Source: Propionispora sp. 2/2-37
Lineage (GTDB): Bacteria > Bacillota > Negativicutes > Propionisporales > Propionisporaceae
Assembly (NCBI RefSeq): GCF_001298735.1
Contig: NZ_CYSP01000008.1
Location: 146,958-210,957, forward strand
Length of the DNA stretch: 64,000 nt
Direction: 5' to 3'
The translations under genes were made by a program, and so were the position numbers. Shown here piece by piece: positions 56,119 through 64,000 of the stretch. Position 1 is the first letter of the stretch; each line of letters opens with the position of its first letter. Under the pieces are notes generated by a model, which was not told where the DNA came from, did no database searches, and saw only the letters and a program-made list of their open reading frames with translations.

Positions 56119-56341
56119 AAAACACCTCTTGCTGTATAAAACTAATGATCTAGAATGATTTGACGTTCTCTTAAAATTCAGCGTATGCTTATCATACAAA
56201 ACTAATAAAGAGGGATTTCTTCTTGCATAGGTTTGACTGTTAATGATATAGTATAAATATCAAAAGATAACTATTGTTCATTAATTTTACTTTTTTGAAA
56301 ATATTTCATATCACTTTACATCACACACCAGGAGGAATTCG

Positions 56342-56836
56342 ATGAAGACCAAAACCGTCAGCCAGTCCAAAGTAATTATGTCCTCGGTTATGCTGCCCCA
56401 GCATGCCAATCCCGCAGGTAATGTCCACGGCGGCGAGATTATGAAATTGATGGATACAGCCGCCGCCGTTGTCGCCCAACGGCATGCCCGTTCCAATGTA
56501 GTAACCGCCAGAGTCGATGAACTGGAATTTCACCATCCTATACGCATTGGTAATGTAGTTACCTGCTACGGACAGCTTACCTTTGCCGGCAGAACGTCGA
56601 TGGAAATATCCATTACCGTAACTGTCGAGGACTCATTTAAGGAAGAACCGGCTAAAACGGCCCTGACAGCCTTCTTTACTTTCGTATCACTTGATAAGAA
56701 TGGAAAACCGCAGCCAGTGCCTGGCTTGGAGATTACCAACGAGGAAGAGCGCTGTTTATTTGAACAAGGCCAACAACGCCATCTGGCTTACAAACAAAAA
56801 AAAGATTCTCCGCCCGTTTGTACCATCACCTTATAG
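56342..56836 (+). CDS. Acyl-CoA thioesterase (hotdog fold, YciA/YkhA type)
   Basis: A 164-residue hotdog-fold thioesterase. NPAGNVHGGEIMKLMDTAAAVVA contains the catalytic-site HGG and Asp of the YciA/BACH family; VTARVDELEFHHPIRIGNVVTCYG is the second typical stretch. It hydrolyses acyl-CoA esters, usually medium to long chains. GGAGGAATTCG precedes the ATG and a strong terminator follows. Monocistronic. Confidence 0.93.
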   Translation: MKTKTVSQSKVIMSSVMLPQHANPAGNVHGGEIMKLMDTAAAVVAQRHARSNVVTARVDELEFHHPIRIGNVVTCYGQLTFAGRTSMEISITVTVEDSFKEEPAKTALTAFFTFVSLDKNGKPQPVPGLEITNEEERCLFEQGQQRHLAYKQKKDSPPVCTITL

Positions 56837-56857
56837 TACGTACGTAAGCAACAACGA

Positions 56858-56904
56858 AAGAAGACTCAGGCTGGTCCGGCCCCGGATCAGCCTGAGTCTT
56901 CTTT
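56858..56904. terminator. Bidirectional terminator after the thioesterase gene
   Basis: AAGAAGACTCAGGCTG and CAGCCTGAGTCTTCTT form a 16-base perfect stem with TTTT at the plus-strand end, lying between two convergent genes. Confidence 0.88.
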
Positions 56905-56918
56905 TGCTAGGCAGTTAT

Positions 56919-57614
56919 TCAGCGATTACCACCTGTTTTCCGGTATTGCAGAAAAGCATAGTAAGCCAGTACTGAAACCAACAGCAAAAACAACAACCGC
57001 GGCGAATGCTCTTGATAAGACAGCATATCATGTCCCATCGTCACCTCAATAGCCGCTGAGGGGAGTTTGCCGATAAAGGTGGCAATTACATAATCGCGCA
57101 CCCGGATGCTGCTAACTGCGCCCAGAGCCGTGATTAGTCCCGAAGGGATGTAAGGTATGCAACGGGCCAGAAGCATAATGACCAACCCGCGCTTGCCGCT
57201 GAATTCGTCAACCCTTTTCAACCCTTCACTGCGCTCAATAATGCTATGTGCCCAATCATGGAATAGATAGCGCATCAGCAGAAAACTGATAATGACACCT
57301 ACCGATTCAGCTAACCAGGAGACAATGGTTCCGGTAACAACACCGAACAAAATACCGTTGGCAGCCAGCAAAAAAATATTCGGCAACACCGCCAGAACAT
57401 TAACGATAACCACAAGGACAAAACTGACCACAAGAGCATAGGGACCATAGGATTGAATGAACGCTATACTTCCTTTAACATCCCCGTGGACAATATACCC
57501 GGTCATGGTACGGATAAACTGCGGCTGAGTGAAATAAATTCCTGCCAGAACAACAACTAATAATCCCAATAGCATCAGACGGAACAGATTATGATTTATA
57601 CCGTTTACCTTCAA
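56919..57614 (-). CDS. TVP38/TMEM64 (DedA-superfamily) membrane protein
   Basis: A 231-residue integral membrane protein of the VTT/DedA superfamily. The central domain shows AANGILFGVVTGTIVSWLAES and FSGKRGLVIMLLARCIPYIP with SGLITALGAVSSIRVRDYVIAT, which are the re-entrant-loop blocks of the family. Six or so membrane helices. Members may be lipid scramblases or flippases; the substrate is not known. Transcribed from the minus strand, ahead of it lies the EamA gene. Confidence 0.88.
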   Translation of the reverse strand: MKVNGINHNLFRLMLLGLLVVVLAGIYFTQPQFIRTMTGYIVHGDVKGSIAFIQSYGPYALVVSFVLVVIVNVLAVLPNIFLLAANGILFGVVTGTIVSWLAESVGVIISFLLMRYLFHDWAHSIIERSEGLKRVDEFSGKRGLVIMLLARCIPYIPSGLITALGAVSSIRVRDYVIATFIGKLPSAAIEVTMGHDMLSYQEHSPRLLFLLLVSVLAYYAFLQYRKTGGNR

Positions 57615-57651
57615 TTACGGCTGCCTCCCCTGGAAATCGTATAGCAATCGG

Positions 57652-58557
57652 CTAGGCCTTCTGTTCTTGCCGGGCAGCTGCCGGCTGTTCCTGCCGGATA
57701 ACCAGTAAAACTCCGCTAAGAATCAGTATGGCTCCCAGCCAGAATGCCAGTCCGACTTGTTCGCCAAGAAACAACCAGCCCAGCAGTGTTCCTACCAAAG
57801 GCTGAAAGAAAAAATACAGACTGCCTTGTGTGGCATCCACCATTTGCAACCCCTTATTCCACAAATAGAAAGCACCGGCAGTGGATACAATGCCTAGATA
57901 TAATATTCCCTGCCAGATGGCGGGCTCCGACACTGCCAGCTGCAGTTTCTCAATATTGGCTTGGGTTACGAATAACGGTGTCAAAGCGATAGCCGCCGCC
58001 AAAATACCATAGGTAGTAACCACCAGTGCCGAATAATCGGCAGGCACTTTTTTGACCAGTACCGACATAAGGGCCCACGTAAGGGCGGCAACACCTAGAA
58101 TGAGTCCGCCCAACTGGAATGAACTGCCGTTTGCTTCGATTCCGACAATGCAAAGCACTCCTGCTGTTGCCAGAAAAACAGCTACTGCTTTTTTGACCGT
58201 AATGGCTTCCTTGAGCAACACCCGGGCAAACAAAACCATAAATGCCGGAGTTGCCGAAGTAATCACCGCTCCCATTTGGGCCGTGGAAAGCTGAGTTCCC
58301 CAAAACTGAGCCCAAATGGAAACAAAATACCCGATAATGCCAATGCAGGCAATCAACGGCAAATCCTGCCGGCGGATACGCCAGGACTGTCTGGACAAGC
58401 TGCCGGCGCTAACGAGCGCCGCCAGCGCGACTGCATAACGAATCCAAACTAATTCCAGAGGCGCGATAACCGTCAGGACGACTTTACTGACTACATACAT
58501 GCCGCCCCATATACTGGCGGCCATTGCCAAATATAATGAACCAAGATATCTTTTCAT
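57652..58557 (-). CDS. EamA/DMT family transporter
   Basis: A 301-residue carrier with ten predicted membrane segments and two EamA repeats (SLYLAMAASIWGGMYVVSKV at the start; LILGVAALTWALMSVLVKKV at the second). The pattern AGVLCIVGIE and FQPLVGTLLGWLFLGEQ are typical of the family, which exports amino acids or metabolites. The ATG follows GGGAGGAATACA. Upstream is a short peptide gene and a CTCCC inverted repeat that may form an attenuator (see separate entry). Confidence 0.9.
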   Translation of the reverse strand: MKRYLGSLYLAMAASIWGGMYVVSKVVLTVIAPLELVWIRYAVALAALVSAGSLSRQSWRIRRQDLPLIACIGIIGYFVSIWAQFWGTQLSTAQMGAVITSATPAFMVLFARVLLKEAITVKKAVAVFLATAGVLCIVGIEANGSSFQLGGLILGVAALTWALMSVLVKKVPADYSALVVTTYGILAAAIALTPLFVTQANIEKLQLAVSEPAIWQGILYLGIVSTAGAFYLWNKGLQMVDATQGSLYFFFQPLVGTLLGWLFLGEQVGLAFWLGAILILSGVLLVIRQEQPAAARQEQKA

Positions 58558-58607
58558 TGTATTCCTCCCATTGTCAATGTAACGGGAGGTACTTTTCCCT
58601 CCCTGCT

Positions 58608-58664
58608 TTATCGTGGTACAGGGATGACGGGAACATCATTCTCGAATAAAGGTTTTGACAACAT
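58608..58664 (-). CDS. Possible leader peptide (18 aa) upstream of the EamA gene
   Basis: ATG at 58664 lies 8 bases after GGAGG and encodes MLSKPLFENDVPVIPVPR followed by TAA. Another in-frame ATG at 58670 would add Met-Ala. Between it and the EamA start, GGGAGG and CCTCCC (58574-58604) can pair around AAAAGTA, and GGGAGG recurs as the EamA ribosome binding site. The codon set is rich in Pro and Val. I see no matching known leader; expression control of the exporter is inference. Confidence 0.45.
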   Translation of the reverse strand: MLSKPLFENDVPVIPVPR

Positions 58665-58894
58665 GGCCATTCCTCCAATCAGGTAAACTGACTCTTTCTT
58701 ATTATACCACTAGTTTTTCAATCGTGAAAAATCCACATACCTGACTTGGTTAAAAACCATATTTTTATCTGCCCCGTACTATAGCCTTAAATAGAAATCT
58801 GAGCCATTAATCATAGAAAAGCAGGTATTGGCGCTTTTTTCGCGAAAGATAGCTTAATAACTCACATGAGTGAACCTTTGTCCTTGAGGTGTAT

Positions 58895-59851
58895 ATGGTA
58901 ATCGAATCCATCTTTTCGTTACGAGTGAAATTATTCTTTGCCTGTCTGCTTTTTACCTTTTTTTTCATTACCCTGACGGTTATTCTTTCCGGACTTTTTT
59001 CCAACAATATGATATGGCAGGCTGTTTATTTGCCGCCACACTTTCAACTAAGCAATATGTTATTGGCTTTAGCCATTGCCGGAGCCCTAACAGCCTTGTG
59101 CGGCTATAGCCTGATACACTACCATTTTACCCGCCGCATCAATCGGATAGATGCCGCTATTACGCAATTGACGTGCGGTAAGCTGGATATCGACCTGAAA
59201 GTAACCGGCAGTGATGAACTGGCGGCATTGGCTGCCCGGATCAATCATTTAGCCAACAAACTCAGCAACGAACAGGAAAATATGCTGCTTTCCGTCATCG
59301 AATCCCTGGTCAACGCTTTAGAAGCTAAGGATACTTATACGTACAGCCATTCCTCCGAAGTGGCCGATATCGCCTTGACCATCGGCCGCGCGCTGAAGCT
59401 GCCCGATGACCAGCTTTTTAAAATTAATTTCGCCGCCATTTTGCATGATATCGGGAAAATCGGCATCCCCGGTCATGTGCTCAATAAGCCGGAAAAACTG
59501 ACTGAAGAAGAATTCAATATTGTTAAAGAGCATCCGGCGATTGGAGCCCGCATCCTTGCCGGCATACCCTTATTAAAGGATGTCGCTGAAATCGTCCTGC
59601 ACCACCATGCCCGCTGGGACGGCAACGGATATCCCAGCAGCCTTGCCGGCAGCTCCATCCCCTTGGGTTCCCGCATTATTGCCGTTGCCGATACATACCA
59701 GGCGATGGTATCCAACCGCCCTTACCGGGAGAGTCTTCCCCACCAGGAAGCCATCGAGCAAATTGCCCGGTGTGCAGGAAGCCAGCTTGACCCTGTTATT
59801 GTCTCTGTATTTCTGAAATTGTATAAAGATAAATATAACGGCCTGCCTTGA
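58895..59851 (+). CDS. HD-GYP domain protein with HAMP (c-di-GMP phosphodiesterase)
   Basis: A 318-residue membrane signalling protein. Two N-terminal membrane helices (about 10-30 and 55-75) flank a short extracytoplasmic loop; a HAMP domain follows (RRINRIDAAITQLTCGKLD). The HD-GYP domain starts at about residue 135 with YTYSHSSEVADIA, has HD in AAILHDIGKIGIP and the GYP in HHHARWDGNGYPSSL, and further metal ligands in AVADTYQAMVSNRPYRE. It should hydrolyse c-di-GMP to GMP or act as a sensor. I use the ATG at 58895 (GAGGTG upstream); a GTG at 58889 is an alternative. Confidence 0.93.
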   Translation: MVIESIFSLRVKLFFACLLFTFFFITLTVILSGLFSNNMIWQAVYLPPHFQLSNMLLALAIAGALTALCGYSLIHYHFTRRINRIDAAITQLTCGKLDIDLKVTGSDELAALAARINHLANKLSNEQENMLLSVIESLVNALEAKDTYTYSHSSEVADIALTIGRALKLPDDQLFKINFAAILHDIGKIGIPGHVLNKPEKLTEEEFNIVKEHPAIGARILAGIPLLKDVAEIVLHHHARWDGNGYPSSLAGSSIPLGSRIIAVADTYQAMVSNRPYRESLPHQEAIEQIARCAGSQLDPVIVSVFLKLYKDKYNGLP

Positions 59852-59914
59852 CAGGCTTTTTTCTTATTTAAAGCGAAACAGTTATCGGCCATACCCTTGT
59901 CCATAAAACCAATA

Positions 59915-59947
59915 AAAAAACGTGTGAATGTATTACCCACACGTTTG
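59915..59947. terminator. Terminator between HD-GYP and DUF2156 genes
   Basis: AAAACGTGTG and CACACGTTTG pair around a 10-base loop with A-run on the left and TTTGGGGG on the right. It lies between convergent genes. Confidence 0.75.
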
Positions 59948-59956
59948 GGGGCTGCA

Positions 59957-60853
59957 TTATTTCAGCAATCTTCCCACATATTTTTGAATCATTTTTACCG
60001 GATGATAGGACTCTTTCGCTTTACGCAGTCCGGGAATGCCCATATCTTCCTCGCGGTTGACATAAGGAATATGCTGCCACGAATTTTTTAAATACTCCTG
60101 ATTAATAACAGTAAACACACCGCGTATTTCCGGATTGCCTTTTTCTACGTGAACTACTACAGTGTCTTCATTCAGCCGTTCACCAAACGTAAAGCCAATC
60201 ACCTGCCCATCCAGTGAGATAGCGCCACCGCAAAGCCCCAGATATTCCATATTCTGCAGGACATCAGCAATAGCCTGCTGTTCCAGTCCAAGATTGATAT
60301 CATCGTTATCACTATGCTGGCGCCACCACGTTCGGGCGACATCCAGACAGGAAGGAACCAACTCTGGCGTAAGTGCAACATACTCATATTGACTGTATAA
60401 CCGTTTAAAACTGTTAAGATGGTTTTTCTTGGAATGATATTTCCGTCCGGATAATTCAATCAGATCCTGCGTGTTATATACATAGTCAAAATTATCCCGG
60501 TCTTCCACCCACTGAAACTGTCCGGGTTTTAACCGGTCTAGTGCCGCAACCATAAACTGTTCGGCTCCGCGGATGACCAAAGGCCATCCGTTCGCAGCAA
60601 AATAGTCCATGAATTGTTCCAAGGCCGTATTCATGCCCTCATTTTCAGGGCCAAACGGCGGCAAAATATAATGTTCCCCCTCCCATTCCGCTTTAATGCA
60701 TAAATGTTCTCCCGCCAACGCCCACTGAATATGGTAGCCGTTACGCCACATAAAAAGATTGGTGAAATTAGAATGGGCATTATCATAACGGTACTTATGA
60801 AAAAAACTGTCAAATAGCGGCTTATCCGCTAAGGTAATCGGATGAAAATTAAT
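59957..60853 (-). CDS. DUF2156 protein, probable ATT start codon
   Basis: A 298-residue protein of the DUF2156/GNAT-like group related to the catalytic part of phosphatidylglycerol lysyltransferase. It reads NFHPITLADKPLFDSFFHKY, then FTNLFMWRNGYHIQWAL, and later YVYNTQDLIELSGRKYHSKKNHLN and CGGAISLDGQVIGFTFGERL. The usual reading would begin at an internal ATG (60751), but the conserved N-terminus continues upstream to a perfect GGGAGGG site. No ATG, GTG or TTG lies in frame there; the codon at the right spacing (6 bases) is ATT at 60853, and a TAG closes the frame just before. An ATT start is therefore likely. Confidence 0.8.
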   Translation of the reverse strand: MNFHPITLADKPLFDSFFHKYRYDNAHSNFTNLFMWRNGYHIQWALAGEHLCIKAEWEGEHYILPPFGPENEGMNTALEQFMDYFAANGWPLVIRGAEQFMVAALDRLKPGQFQWVEDRDNFDYVYNTQDLIELSGRKYHSKKNHLNSFKRLYSQYEYVALTPELVPSCLDVARTWWRQHSDNDDINLGLEQQAIADVLQNMEYLGLCGGAISLDGQVIGFTFGERLNEDTVVVHVEKGNPEIRGVFTVINQEYLKNSWQHIPYVNREEDMGIPGLRKAKESYHPVKMIQKYVGRLLK

Positions 60854-61026
60854 AATAAACCCTCCCTGGAAGATGCTACCTGCCTAAAACGGCTAATATA
60901 TAAAGCCGTCACTTTAATGTATGCACAACCTTATATATTTACCGCCAGCTTGCATCTATATATTTTACAATATTTTTAACGAATTGACACTCTGAAATTT
61001 TTATACCCGGCAGCATGGGATTGTCA

Positions 61027-61767
61027 CTAACTAATCAGTTGTTTGCGAATTAACCGAACAGGTAGCTTCGCCAAAAGCAAAGTTAATGCAGACAAAACGG
61101 CCACATGCACCCAGATTCCGCTGTGTAGCTGCCCCAAAGCCAAAGACCTGCAAACCTCCACCGCATGATATAACGGATTCAGCCAGATGAGATTTTGCGC
61201 CCATTCCGGCAATGAGGAAACCGGAAAGAAAACCCCGGAAAAAGGAACACAGGAGTAGCTCCAAGCGTAATATAATAGTTGAGGTAATCAATATGTTTGA
61301 TAATACCTGTATACATTAATGCCAGCATGGCAAATACAAATCCGGGCAGAATTAAAAACAATGGTATCAATAAAGCCCAATACGACTGTATTTGGCCTAA
61401 TACGGCCACCACACATAAAACAACCGAACCAAAAACAACATTCTTAATAGCGGCAAACACAATCTCACCTGCCACAATATCGTCAATCGAAATCGGGGTG
61501 GCCAGCATGGCGTGAAACGTTTTTTCATAGTGCAGCCGGACAAAACTGCCGTAGGTACACTCAAAGGTCGAAGCCCACATAGCTGAAGATGCCACCATTC
61601 CCGGAGCAATAAACTGAATATAACTCATTCCGTTCATGTCTTCGACAAAGTTGCCCAGACCGAAGATACAGCAGGGGCTCTATCAAACTATAGGTCATGT
61701 TGGTAATCAGCGTTCGGCGGAACACCGTCATATGCCGCCGCAAAATCGCCCAAAGACTGCCTGTCAT
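61027..61767 (-). pseudogene. ABC-2 type permease, frameshifted in two places
   Basis: The partner permease of the ATPase gene just upstream, whose stop it overlaps. It begins at ATG 61767 with MTGSLWAILRRHMTVFRRTL and is then interrupted at about 61660, where text up to IEPLLYL and the following GLGNFVEDMNGMSYIQFIAP are in different frames, so some bases are lost. The second break is at an A5 run (61239-61243), after which LPEWAQNLIWLNPLYHAVEVC continues in another frame. The total length (about 245 residues) and the ABC-2/NodJ-type blocks are otherwise complete. Either two sequencing errors or a genuinely inactive exporter. Confidence 0.85.
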
Positions 61768-62693
61768 TCTCCGCCTCTCCTCCCGGTAAGCAGTAAAAAA
61801 ACATCTTCTAAATGAGAACTGCGCAAATAACAGGCATGCTGCGGTATCCCCAGCATTTCCATCTGCCCCCATAATTGTTTCCCATTCCGGGCAAAAACAA
61901 ACAGATCTTCCGCAATTTGAACAACCTGACCGCCCAGAAGTGTGATCTGGCTGATAAAATCCGGCGGAATCTGTTCCGGTGAAACACGCACTTCAATGAC
62001 TTCGGGCAGGACATGCTCCTGAATCAACTGTGCCGGGCTTCCTTCCGCCAGTATCCGGCCTTCATTCATGATCAGCAATTGATCACATAGCTGTGCCGCT
62101 TCTTCCATATAATGAGTAGTCAATATCAGGGTGGTTCCTTCTTCTTTAAGCTGACGCAGTTTTTGCCATACCAGCCGGCGTGCCTGCGGATCAAGCCCGG
62201 TGGTCGGCTCGTCTAAAATAATAACTTGCGGATCATTTAATAAAGCCCGGGCAATAACCAACCGCCGTTTTGCTCCGCCGGACAGGGCCTCCACTGCCGC
62301 ATTTTCCTTTTCCAGCAAACCCATAAAGCTCAGCAATTCCCGTCCGCGCTGCCGGGCTTGTGAACGGTTAAGGCCGAAATATCCGCCATATATCTCCAGA
62401 TTCTCCAGAACGGTCAATTCAATGTCCAGATTATCCTCCTGCGGGACAATACCCAGCCGCTGTTTCAGGCGGGAAGGGGTAAGAGTATTCACTTTCTCCC
62501 CGAACAACCATAAGGTCCCCTCATCAATCGTAGTCAATCCGTACAGCATGCGCATGGTAGTTGTTTTTCCTGCCCCGTTATGCCCGAGAAATCCAACACA
62601 CTGTCGGCTGGCAATGATAAACGAGATGCCCTTTAACGCTCTGAATTCACCATAAGACTTAGCTAAATTCTCTGCCCGTACAACACATCCCAT
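61764..62693 (-). CDS. ABC transporter ATP-binding protein (NodI/DrrA type)
   Basis: A 309-residue ATPase. Walker A is GHNGAGKTTTMRML, the signature LSGGAKRRLVIARALL and Walker B VIILDEPTTGLDPQARR. The C-terminal extension resembles the NodI/DrrA family. Its ATG at 62693 follows GGAGGACTGCC and gives MGCVVRAENLAKSYG. It is followed by its permease gene with a four-base overlap. The export substrate is unknown; NodI-type systems carry lipid-linked or lipophilic molecules. Confidence 0.92.
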   Translation of the reverse strand: MGCVVRAENLAKSYGEFRALKGISFIIASRQCVGFLGHNGAGKTTTMRMLYGLTTIDEGTLWLFGEKVNTLTPSRLKQRLGIVPQEDNLDIELTVLENLEIYGGYFGLNRSQARQRGRELLSFMGLLEKENAAVEALSGGAKRRLVIARALLNDPQVIILDEPTTGLDPQARRLVWQKLRQLKEEGTTLILTTHYMEEAAQLCDQLLIMNEGRILAEGSPAQLIQEHVLPEVIEVRVSPEQIPPDFISQITLLGGQVVQIAEDLFVFARNGKQLWGQMEMLGIPQHACYLRSSHLEDVFLLLTGRRGGE

Positions 62694-62736
62694 GGCAGTC
62701 CTCCAATCCTGTTTCATACTTAAGATTATGATAGGA

Positions 62737-62780
62737 AGGAAAAAGCAGCCGTCGTTCGATGTATGCGGCTGCTTTTTCCT
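62737..62780 (-). terminator. Terminator after mqnE
   Basis: AGGAAAAAGCAGCCG and CGGCTGCTTTTTCCT are perfect complements around a 14-base loop, starting 3 bases after the mqnE stop on the minus strand, with TCCTATC following. Confidence 0.85.
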
Positions 62781-62783
62781 ATA

Positions 62784-63866
62784 TTATAACACTTTTAAAA
62801 TATTATACATAGAATCCCGTTGAGCCGGGATCCGGCCGATTTGCCTGATCACATCAATGATGGTCGACTGCTGTAAAGCTTTCTCGGACTTAGCGCCGGC
62901 CGCATGCATGATTTTTTCCTCACTGACCGTACCGTCAATATCATTGGCGCCAAATCCCAGCGCCAACTGGGCAACCGGCACGGTAAGCATTACCCAGTAG
63001 GCTTTTATATTTTTAAAATTATCCAGCAGCAGACGGGAAATGGCAATTGTCTTTAAATCGTCCCACAGCGACGTACGGGGCATATATGCCAGTTCGGTAT
63101 TTTTCGAATGAAAGGGAAAACAGATAAAAGTCTGAAACCCGCCGGTTTCATCCTGCAGTGCCCGCAATGACAACAGATGATCAATTCTCTCTTCCATAGT
63201 TTCAATATGACCATACAACATACTGGCATTGCTGCGTATACCTAAACGATGAGCATGATACGTAGCGTTAAGCCATTCTGCTGCCGTCGCCTTATTGGGA
63301 CAAAGTTCTGTACGCACCCGGTCGGATAGAATTTCAGCACCGCCGCCTGGCATGGAATTGACTCCAGCCGTTTTAAGAGTGGTTAATACTTCCGGTATAG
63401 ATTTCCCTGAAATTTTTGCAAAATAACATATCTCAACTGCCGTAAAGGCTTTCAGATGAATATGCGGCAAAGCTTCCTTAAGCATAGCGATAATGTCTAC
63501 ATAATATTCAAACGGCCACTGGGGATGAAGGCCGCTGACAATATGCAGTTCTTTCAGTTCAGGATCTTCCGTCGCCACCCTGGCAATTTCCAGCACCCGC
63601 TCTTTTGTCATAGCATAGGCTTGCCGGCTGTCGGCATCACAGCCAAAAGCACAAAATTTACAGCGGGCTGTGCAGATATTCGTAAGATTGATATGCCGGT
63701 TGACATTGAAATATACATAGTCACCACTGACTCTTTTCCGGGCAAAATCCGCCAGGGATCCCAGCCAGGCCAAATCTTGGTTCGCAAATAACGCTAAACC
63801 ATCCTCTTTTGTCAGTCGTGCGCCATCTCTTATCTTCATTTCGATTGCCTGTAAATGTGCATCCAT
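62784..63866 (-). CDS. mqnE: Aminofutalosine synthase, radical SAM (futalosine menaquinone pathway)
   Basis: A 360-residue radical SAM enzyme. The cluster motif CTARCKFC holds Cys65, Cys69 and Cys72. It joins 3-(1-carboxyvinyl)oxybenzoate to SAM to form aminofutalosine. KELHIVSGLHPQWPFEYY, LKAFTAVEI and SMPGGGAEILSDRVR are MqnE/MqnC-family blocks; the aminofutalosine synthase assignment follows from GGGAEI and the PFHSKNTELAY region. The ATG at 63866 follows GGAG by 8 bases; the GTG at 63875 is less likely. Its presence suggests menaquinone made by the futalosine route, as in several Negativicutes. Confidence 0.92.
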   Translation of the reverse strand: MDAHLQAIEMKIRDGARLTKEDGLALFANQDLAWLGSLADFARKRVSGDYVYFNVNRHINLTNICTARCKFCAFGCDADSRQAYAMTKERVLEIARVATEDPELKELHIVSGLHPQWPFEYYVDIIAMLKEALPHIHLKAFTAVEICYFAKISGKSIPEVLTTLKTAGVNSMPGGGAEILSDRVRTELCPNKATAAEWLNATYHAHRLGIRSNASMLYGHIETMEERIDHLLSLRALQDETGGFQTFICFPFHSKNTELAYMPRTSLWDDLKTIAISRLLLDNFKNIKAYWVMLTVPVAQLALGFGANDIDGTVSEEKIMHAAGAKSEKALQQSTIIDVIRQIGRIPAQRDSMYNILKVL

Positions 63867-64000
63867 TAGTGACACTCCTTCGCTTATGTATATTCAGCAC
63901 GGAATGGCTTTCTTCCTGCTAAACCGGCATAACTCTTTAGTATAGCTCGGTTCCGGATAGTCTTGACTTATCTCTCGGATGTATCTGCAGCCTAGCAGCT

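Noticed and set aside
63867..64000. Gene or RNA at the right edge of the window
   Set aside because: Only 134 bases, no frame with a start and no clear RNA structure; left unannotated.

Overview
The window looks like chromosomal DNA of an anaerobic Negativicute, a diderm Firmicute probably close to Sporomusa, Pelosinus or Propionispora. The evidence is a porin-type protein with an N-terminal S-layer homology domain (27.4-28.7 kb), an aminofutalosine synthase of the futalosine menaquinone route (62.8-63.9 kb), strong GGAGG ribosome binding sites with frequent TTG/GTG starts, and an LtaS/phosphoglycerol-transferase-like sulfatase. The genus is inference. I saw no rRNA, tRNA, CRISPR array or intact insertion sequence.

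Layout. 0-5 kb is a graveyard of truncated genes (B3/4 domain, amino-acid kinase, DUF362, metallo-beta-lactamase fold) around an intact LysR regulator and two tandem ribbon-helix-helix proteins. 4.8-11.1 kb holds cyclopropane fatty acid synthase and an aspartate module (Asp/Glu racemase, DASS dicarboxylate carrier, aspartase, LysR). 11.5-15.1 kb is an AraC regulator followed by a sugar porter and an inositol-2-dehydrogenase-like enzyme. 16.4-31.6 kb is a glycoside-scavenging island, all on the minus strand: LicT-type antiterminator, beta-glucoside PTS, SLH porin, exported arylsulfatase, its radical-SAM maturase, exported esterase, 6-phospho-beta-glucosidase and exported alpha-L-rhamnosidase.

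32.4-40.6 kb is a ketose PTS operon (epimerase, class II aldolase, fructose-type EIIA/EIIB/EIIC, double cupin, DhaK, DhaL, HAD phosphatase) with a divergent DeoR repressor. 40.8-48.8 kb has a DnaJ-like protein, a frameshifted second dhaK, and an RpiR-controlled four-carbon acid-sugar operon (MFS carrier, DUF1537 kinase, PdxA2 dehydrogenase, TIM homologue). 48.9-64 kb is mixed housekeeping: a degenerate CHAP-like exported protein, a BFD ferredoxin-like protein, Nramp, LtaS-like sulfatase, YigZ, MATE, thioesterase, TVP38, EamA carrier with a possible leader peptide, HD-GYP, DUF2156 with a probable ATT start, an ABC-2 exporter with a broken permease, and mqnE.

Together the window reads as a catabolic island for unusual carbon sources feeding DHAP and fumarate into central metabolism. 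In the glycoside island, outer-membrane entry, desulfation, deacylation and derhamnosylation outside the cytoplasm would precede PTS uptake and cleavage inside. Several frameshifts lie in or beside homopolymers, so some broken genes may be sequencing errors rather than true pseudogenes.
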